Below, piece after piece: positions 8,554-11,784 of a DNA stretch of 11,784 bases. Every line of letters begins with the position of its first letter. Position 1 is the first letter of the stretch. A program made the position numbers and the translations under genes. The stretch is from Euperipatoides rowelli (Eukaryota > Onychophora > Udeonychophora > Euonychophora > Peripatopsidae). The notes beneath the pieces were generated by a model. It was not told where the DNA came from and ran no database searches. It saw only the letters and a list, made by a program, of their open reading frames with translations. The DNA lies in the NCBI GenBank assembly GCA_003024985.2, contig PXIH01S0001682.1; one strand, 5' to 3'.

Positions 8554-8926
8554 TATCATTTCAGATCTCACAGCCAATTCAATACTGGTTATTTTTTCCC
8601 AATACAAAGTTAAATACTTCTAAAAAGAAAATACTTATTTTTAAATATTACTAGAGTTACTGTAAAACTTTTAGGCCATAAAAAAATTAGCTTACAGAAC
8701 TGCTGCCCCTGGACCATGTTGGGGAGAGGAGCTTTTTAGCAACCCACAAACTCCCAGCTGACACTGGTAACTCATCTCTGTGTTGCATACATTTTTATGG
8801 CATTTAAACCACAGTCAATGAAAAACAACTTCCAAGTTTTAATGATCTGCTTACAAGGTTTTTAATCCAATGGTGGCCTTGGGGGTGACAAATGCTCTTG
8901 GCACACCACTGTTTATCATTTCAGAT
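8554..8926. mobile_element. Possible small insertion flanked by a 13-bp direct repeat
   Basis: TATCATTTCAGAT occurs at 8554-8566 and 8914-8926. The sequence between ends in GGCACACCACTG (8900-8911), whose reverse complement CAGTGGTGTGCCAAG looks like a hAT terminus and resembles the right end of the surrounding hAT. A matching left terminus is not clear (CAGATCTCACAGCC from 8562 is only weakly similar), and two extra T bases separate CTG from the repeat. So either an old hAT-like MITE or another element with a 13-bp duplication inserted here; the borders are uncertain. Confidence 0.4.
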
Positions 8927-8998
8927 TTTTAGTTTAAACTAAATTCAAACAATGTTTAACATACTGTATTTCATACATTCATTCTGGATAGGACGATA

Positions 8999-9006
8999 AT
9001 CATTAG
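8999..9006. repeat. 8-bp target-site duplication, left copy (ATCATTAG)
   Basis: ATCATTAG directly precedes the CAGGACC end of the nested MITE and is identical to 9453-9460. Confidence 0.8.
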
Positions 9007-9165
9007 CAGGACCTTTCAGAGAAAATGTGAGGTCCTGGGCAAATGATATTTTTGAGGCCCTTCAAAATTGAAAACTATGGGGGGAAATATAAAATGTTAT
9101 TGCTTGTTCAGTGGTATTTAATATATTTTATTCAATTATAAAAACTATTTAATAGAAACATTTTC

Positions 9166-9212
9166 GCGCTTTAGCACAAAATGTATTTTAGCGCTTTAGC
9201 ACAAAATGTATT
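9166..9212. repeat. Two-copy 25-bp tandem repeat inside the nested MITE
   Basis: GCGCTTTAGCACAAAATGTA plus TT occurs at 9166-9187 and 9191-9212, with 22 exact bases and a period of 25. It is a local expansion within the MITE. Confidence 0.9.
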
Positions 9213-9350
9213 CGAGGGTTTTCTTAACAAAATTATAAAATATAGCCGGATAAAACGATTTCAACAAAAAGTGAAGTACTACAACTCTAATAATGCGATT
9301 TGTTTATTTCTTATATGTTATAAAACTGGTATATGCACTGCATACAAATT

Positions 9351-9381
9351 ATGAATTTTTCTAACAGATCGAGTTAAATAA
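9351..9381. repeat. 31-bp exact repeat, copy 1 (inside MITE)
   Basis: This block, starting ATGAATTTTTCTAACAGATC, is identical over 31 bases to 10532-10562, about 1.2 kb away in the same orientation. The flanks of the two copies do not match. Copy 1 belongs to the interior of the nested MITE. Confidence 0.95.
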
Positions 9382-9452
9382 AAATTGAAGCCCCTAAGAT
9401 CATGAGGCCCGCTTCAACTTGCTCCTCTTTACTCCCTCTCTAATACTGGCTG

Positions 9453-9460
9453 ATCATTAG
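9453..9460. repeat. 8-bp target-site duplication, right copy (ATCATTAG)
   Basis: ATCATTAG directly follows the CTG end of the nested MITE and pairs with 8999-9006. Confidence 0.8.
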
Positions 9461-9741
9461 TTATTGTTTTATTTTTGTTTGTGAATGCATGTGTTGCATT
9501 TTCTCTTTTAGTTTTAGTTTGATTTTTCAATTTGTAACATAATGTAAGAGTAATGTAAGCTTCTACAGTGTTTTGTAAAAGTTCTTTCAAATTAATGTTT
9601 TGTTATATTGAAAGTTGTTTCAATTAATATAGCACACTGTGACAATATAAAATTATTTAATGATCGAATAGAAAAAAAAATCCCCTCCAAAAAATATAGT
9701 TGATGAGTAGCTCATCAATCTTCCCCCTGTTGGCACCACTG

Positions 9742-9749
9742 ATCCAGGT
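9742..9749. repeat. 8-bp target-site duplication, right copy (ATCCAGGT)
   Basis: ATCCAGGT directly follows the CACCACTG end of the large hAT element and pairs with 6608-6615. Confidence 0.85.
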
Positions 9750-9762
9750 GATAACCTTCAAA

Positions 9763-10110
9763 CATGGTCACAAACAGTCATTAAGGCTTCACTATTCCAA
9801 TGCTAAATTAACAAGTTTTCTCAGACAACGTTATCCACATAAAACAATTCAAATGATCCGAGGAGCACCTATTCATAAAGACTACTACCGGTACTAGTCT
9901 TCAAAAATAGTGTACAAATAAAAACATAAAAAAAATTATATGGATATAACTTGTGCATATGTTACCATTGGTACATCAAGATGAAAACATTTAGTCATAA
10001 CACTCACAGTCATAAGGCTTCACTATTTCATGGTAACGAGCTTACACAATCAGTAAAATCCATTTAAAGATAATCGAATGGTCCAAGAAGCTCATGGTCA
10101 CACAGGACAG
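9763..10110. repeat. Diverged direct duplication outside the hAT element
   Basis: The block 9772-9869 and the block 10004-10093 are related: both contain CAGTCAT(T)AAGGCTTCACTATT, then similar spaced words ending in AAATGATCCGAGGAGC and GAATGGTCCAAGAAGC. CATGGTCACA precedes the first copy (9763-9772) and recurs after the second (10093-10102), which suggests a repeat unit of roughly 230-330 bp with more than two decayed copies. No protein or RNA family is recognised. Confidence 0.55.
9878..9901. repeat. 24-bp near-perfect palindrome centred on TACCGGTA
   Basis: AAGACTACTACCGGTACTAG plus TCTT reads as its own reverse complement except for one mismatched pair (positions 8 and 17 of the 24). The centre is one of three TACCGGTA words in the window. 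Confidence 0.9.
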
Positions 10111-10520
10111 AAATTCCAGTCCCCAAATAATAGGAATAATCATAAAAATGTCAGATGTATCACACAACAAAAACCCCACAATTAAACAGCAAATAATCTC
10201 CCAATTGTTGCTCCACCAGGGCCTAGATAGAGTAAACGTAAAAATGCATGTCTTCGCATTTCAACATCCATTTTCCATCAACTTCCCGAAGAATCAGTCA
10301 CAGGTAAACGATCCAAACTTGCCAACAGCAAGTTCCTTCATAATCCATTAACAAAGAAGGAAAAATAATACAGCAAATAAATAAAATAATAAAATATCTG
10401 ATTGCAGATAAACAGAGCGAGCGGCCATAAGCGCAACATCTTGTGAAGATCATGTTATTGATAAAGTCTACACACTGATAAAAATACATACTTGCAAGTT
10501 AAATCCTGAAATAATCCCTA
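10111..10520. other. Unassigned stretch
   Basis: An 85-codon open frame (10094-10351, plus) overlaps the repeated CATGGTCAC word and shows no motif. A slightly GC-richer patch (10412-10435) is unexplained. No gene is called. Confidence 0.5.
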
Positions 10521-10541
10521 AAAAATTCACCATGAATTTTT
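10521..10541. repeat. Short hairpin overlapping the 31-bp repeat
   Basis: AAAAATTCA (10521-10529) and TGAATTTTT (10533-10541) form a 9-bp stem with a 3-base loop. The right arm is the start of the 31-bp block copied from the MITE. Confidence 0.8.
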
Positions 10542-10562
10542 CTAACAGATCGAGTTAAATAA
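10532..10562. repeat. 31-bp exact repeat, copy 2 (outside the hAT element)
   Basis: Identical to 9351-9381. Nothing else of the MITE is visible on either side here, so this is an isolated fragment rather than a second insertion. Confidence 0.95.
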
Positions 10563-11448
10563 GTCATATTGCTTGATAACATTAATGTCAAACTAACTGA
10601 CCAGACAGACCAAAAGAGCATGCACCTTATAAAATATTATGGGGACTTCAGGTTGAATATATAAAATCTAATATATTCCCGGGAAAAGAAATATAAAAAT
10701 AATGATTGATTTGGGGCACCACCCGAGATATAATAATAATATACACCCCTCACTCTCTTGTTTTTATACACGACTAGCACAATTGAGACTCCCGTATACA
10801 CAACACTCGCTGTTAATTTATAGTAATCAAACACTCGTGGAACAAAAAAAAAAATTAGAAATCTCACCACGCATTAATTGTATGAAATAAAATATATTAA
10901 TTTATTTTAATTCGTTCACAATCTATTATGGGTTTATAATTATATTCACAAAATATTTTATAAACTAGCTATTGCGACTCACAAATATTGGATCTATTCT
11001 TCCGAAAAATCTCTCTATTGGATTTCACAATATAGCTTATCTATTCCCCTTTGGAACAATACAATTCATGCATAAAAAAATAATACGGTATATAAATTAT
11101 ACATAAAAATATATAAAATATCCTGTCCTATCCTTATACAAAAAAAAAACACATCTACTCACGTGACATTGATTATTCTTTCTACCTGCATGCTAATGTT
11201 GACTACTGAAAGATCGTCCTAATCAGCTGTTTCACCAATAATCCAAGAAACACTTTTGCAAATCCAAATAATCGCACTTTTAAAACAATCATCCTTTTGA
11301 CAGTCTGTAAAGCACTACGATATCCTTTTTAATGTTACTGGTGCTTAATCATCTTTTAAATCGTCGATCTCATCAGCTTTAATAAATGCTATTCTTTTCC
11401 TTTAAAGCGGTTCAGCGATGGATAATTTATCTTGAGCTTCCTTCTTTG
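10563..11448. other. AT-rich stretch without recognisable genes
   Basis: Open frames on both strands at 10637-10890 overlap each other and show no motif. On the minus strand, TGGTGCCCCAAATC (about 10709-10722) has the look of a retroelement primer-binding site, but no LTR boundary or gag/pol block supports it. Nothing else is recognisable. Confidence 0.5.
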
Positions 11449-11784
11449 ATTTATTATTATTATTATTAATTATCAATTGCGGGACCTTCTGTGGTGCTCC
11501 TCCAGGTCCATGTCAAAGCATATAAAATACAAGATAAAACAATCGACATTAAATTAAAATTACTGATTAAAAATACTATAAATAAGCGATTTTGTTGTTA
11601 GAGTGAATTCAATTACAGAACAGTTTTTCTCTTGAATTCACCTCAGGTACTGCACAGTCTGATATCGCTGGTTAGTTTATTCCAGTATATGGGACCACTG
11701 CCTATAAAAGATCTAGCACCAAATTTGGTTTTGAATGAGGTTGTTGTCAGGCCATTATTAGCTGAGAGTCTTGTAGATATTTTT
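11449..11784 (-). mobile_element. 3' end of a second LINE, running off the window
   Basis: On the minus strand the order is reverse transcriptase C-terminal remnant (11783-11613), about 140 bp of untranslated sequence, then a tail of AAT units (ATT on the plus strand, 11449-11468). The coding motifs differ from those of the 4448-5040 LINE, so this is another family or subfamily. The 5' side lies beyond the window. Confidence 0.7.
11613..11783 (-). pseudogene. LINE reverse transcriptase C-terminus, partial
   Basis: The minus-strand frame reads TTTSFKTKFGARSFIGSGPI, then YWNKLTSDIRLCST, an in-frame TGA at 11643-11645, and GEFKRKTVL before a TAA at 11613-11615. This matches the usual end of LINE reverse transcriptases, 'xxRSFxxxGPxxWNxLPxxIRxxxxxxxFKxxLKxxL'. 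The stop within the last block and the lost Pro of WNxLP indicate decay. The frame enters from beyond the right edge of the window. The assignment as a LINE C-terminus rests on the RSF...GP..WN...IR...FK order; the clade is not determined. Confidence 0.75.

Larger units (their letters stand above)
9007..9452. mobile_element. Nested 446-bp hAT MITE
   Basis: The element starts CAGGACCTTTCAGAG (9007) and ends in ...AATACTGGCTG (9452), between exact 8-bp copies of ATCATTAG. The termini share CAG and, further in, a T-x-T-x-AGAGA stretch. A stronger subterminal inverted similarity joins TTTTGAGGCCCTTCAA (about 9051-9066) with TTGAAGCCCCTAAGA (9385-9399, opposite orientation). GGTCCTGGGC/GAGGCCC words near both ends are typical of one group of hAT-derived MITEs. 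No coding potential is visible. It lies inside the 6616-9741 hAT, so it inserted later. Confidence 0.75.
6616..9741 (-). mobile_element. 3.1-kb hAT transposon, dead, with nested insertions
   Basis: The ends are CAGGGGTACCGA (from 6616) and, reverse-complemented, CAGTGGTGCCAA (from 9741), matching at 9 of 12 positions. They are flanked by exact 8-bp copies of ATCCAGGT. Both ends carry subterminal TCCCCYCCAAAA-like words (6632-6665 and 9681-9692). The minus-strand transposase remnant lies between 6824 and about 8355. Most of the 5' part (8400-9741) consists of later insertions: a MITE at 9007-9452 and a probable element near 8562-8913. Without them the hAT is roughly 2.3 kb, short for an autonomous member, and the N-terminal zinc finger and first part of the transposase are absent. 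Confidence 0.85.

Noticed and set aside
9700-9897. 65-codon plus-strand frame
   Set aside because: It crosses the right end and target duplication of the hAT element and runs into the diverged repeat, so it cannot be one gene.
10094-10351. 85-codon plus-strand frame
   Set aside because: No motif, no start context, and it begins inside a repeated CATGGTCAC word.
10637-10890. Overlapping frames on both strands
   Set aside because: Mutually antisense, AT-rich, without motifs; at most one could be real and neither has support.
10700-11100. Possible LTR with primer-binding site (minus strand TGGTGCCCC)
   Set aside because: No TG...CA boundaries, second LTR, duplication or gag/pol remnant could be seen.

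Overview
The window is AT-rich eukaryotic DNA, about 70% A+T by eye, with two single-base N calls (1703 and 4759). It carries simple repeats, decayed LINE 3' ends and hAT-type DNA transposons. No prokaryotic features are visible: no operons, ribosome binding sites, CRISPR array or long ORFs. This looks like an intergenic or intronic stretch of an animal genome. The transposon mix (CR1/Jockey-like LINEs with ATT tails, a ZMYM/DUF4371-type hAT) and base composition fit an invertebrate, probably an arthropod; a hemipteran insect is only a guess. I found no convincing host gene, tRNA, rRNA or other RNA gene.

Layout. 1-229: degenerate repeat family around the word TGTAACRGGCTTA. 230-2690: mostly featureless AT-rich DNA with a GC-richer block at about 1765-1895. 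2690-3155: a second GC-richer island with a 47-codon plus-strand ORF and a 51-codon minus-strand open frame that contains an internal protein-like repeat. 3156-4440: AT-rich DNA, with three related GGTGCACTTACC-like words at 4185-4385. 4448-5040: plus-strand LINE reverse transcriptase C-terminus broken by several frameshifts, followed by an AT-rich tail and a 44-bp perfect ATT/AAT palindrome. 5809-6257: a probable hAT MITE.

The best resolved structure is a 3.1-kb hAT element at 6616-9741. It has an exact 8-bp target-site duplication (ATCCAGGT), imperfect CAGKGGTRCC ends and a dead minus-strand transposase (6824-8355). Inside it sits a 446-bp hAT MITE (9007-9452) with its own exact 8-bp duplication (ATCATTAG). 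A third possible insertion at about 8562-8913 is marked by a 13-bp direct repeat. The insertion order is therefore readable: the large hAT first, then the smaller elements into its 5' part, where the transposase N-terminus is missing.

9742-10600: a diverged direct duplication, a 24-bp near-palindrome and a 31-bp exact copy of part of the nested MITE. 10600-11448: AT-rich and unassigned. 11449-11784: the 3' end of a second LINE, on the minus strand, running off the window edge.

The coding remnants do not work together as a pathway. The window records repeated transposon insertion and decay. No new functional system is established; the most useful leads are the nested hAT structure, the 2.8-3.15 kb coding-like island, and the small palindromes and repeated words listed in the findings.
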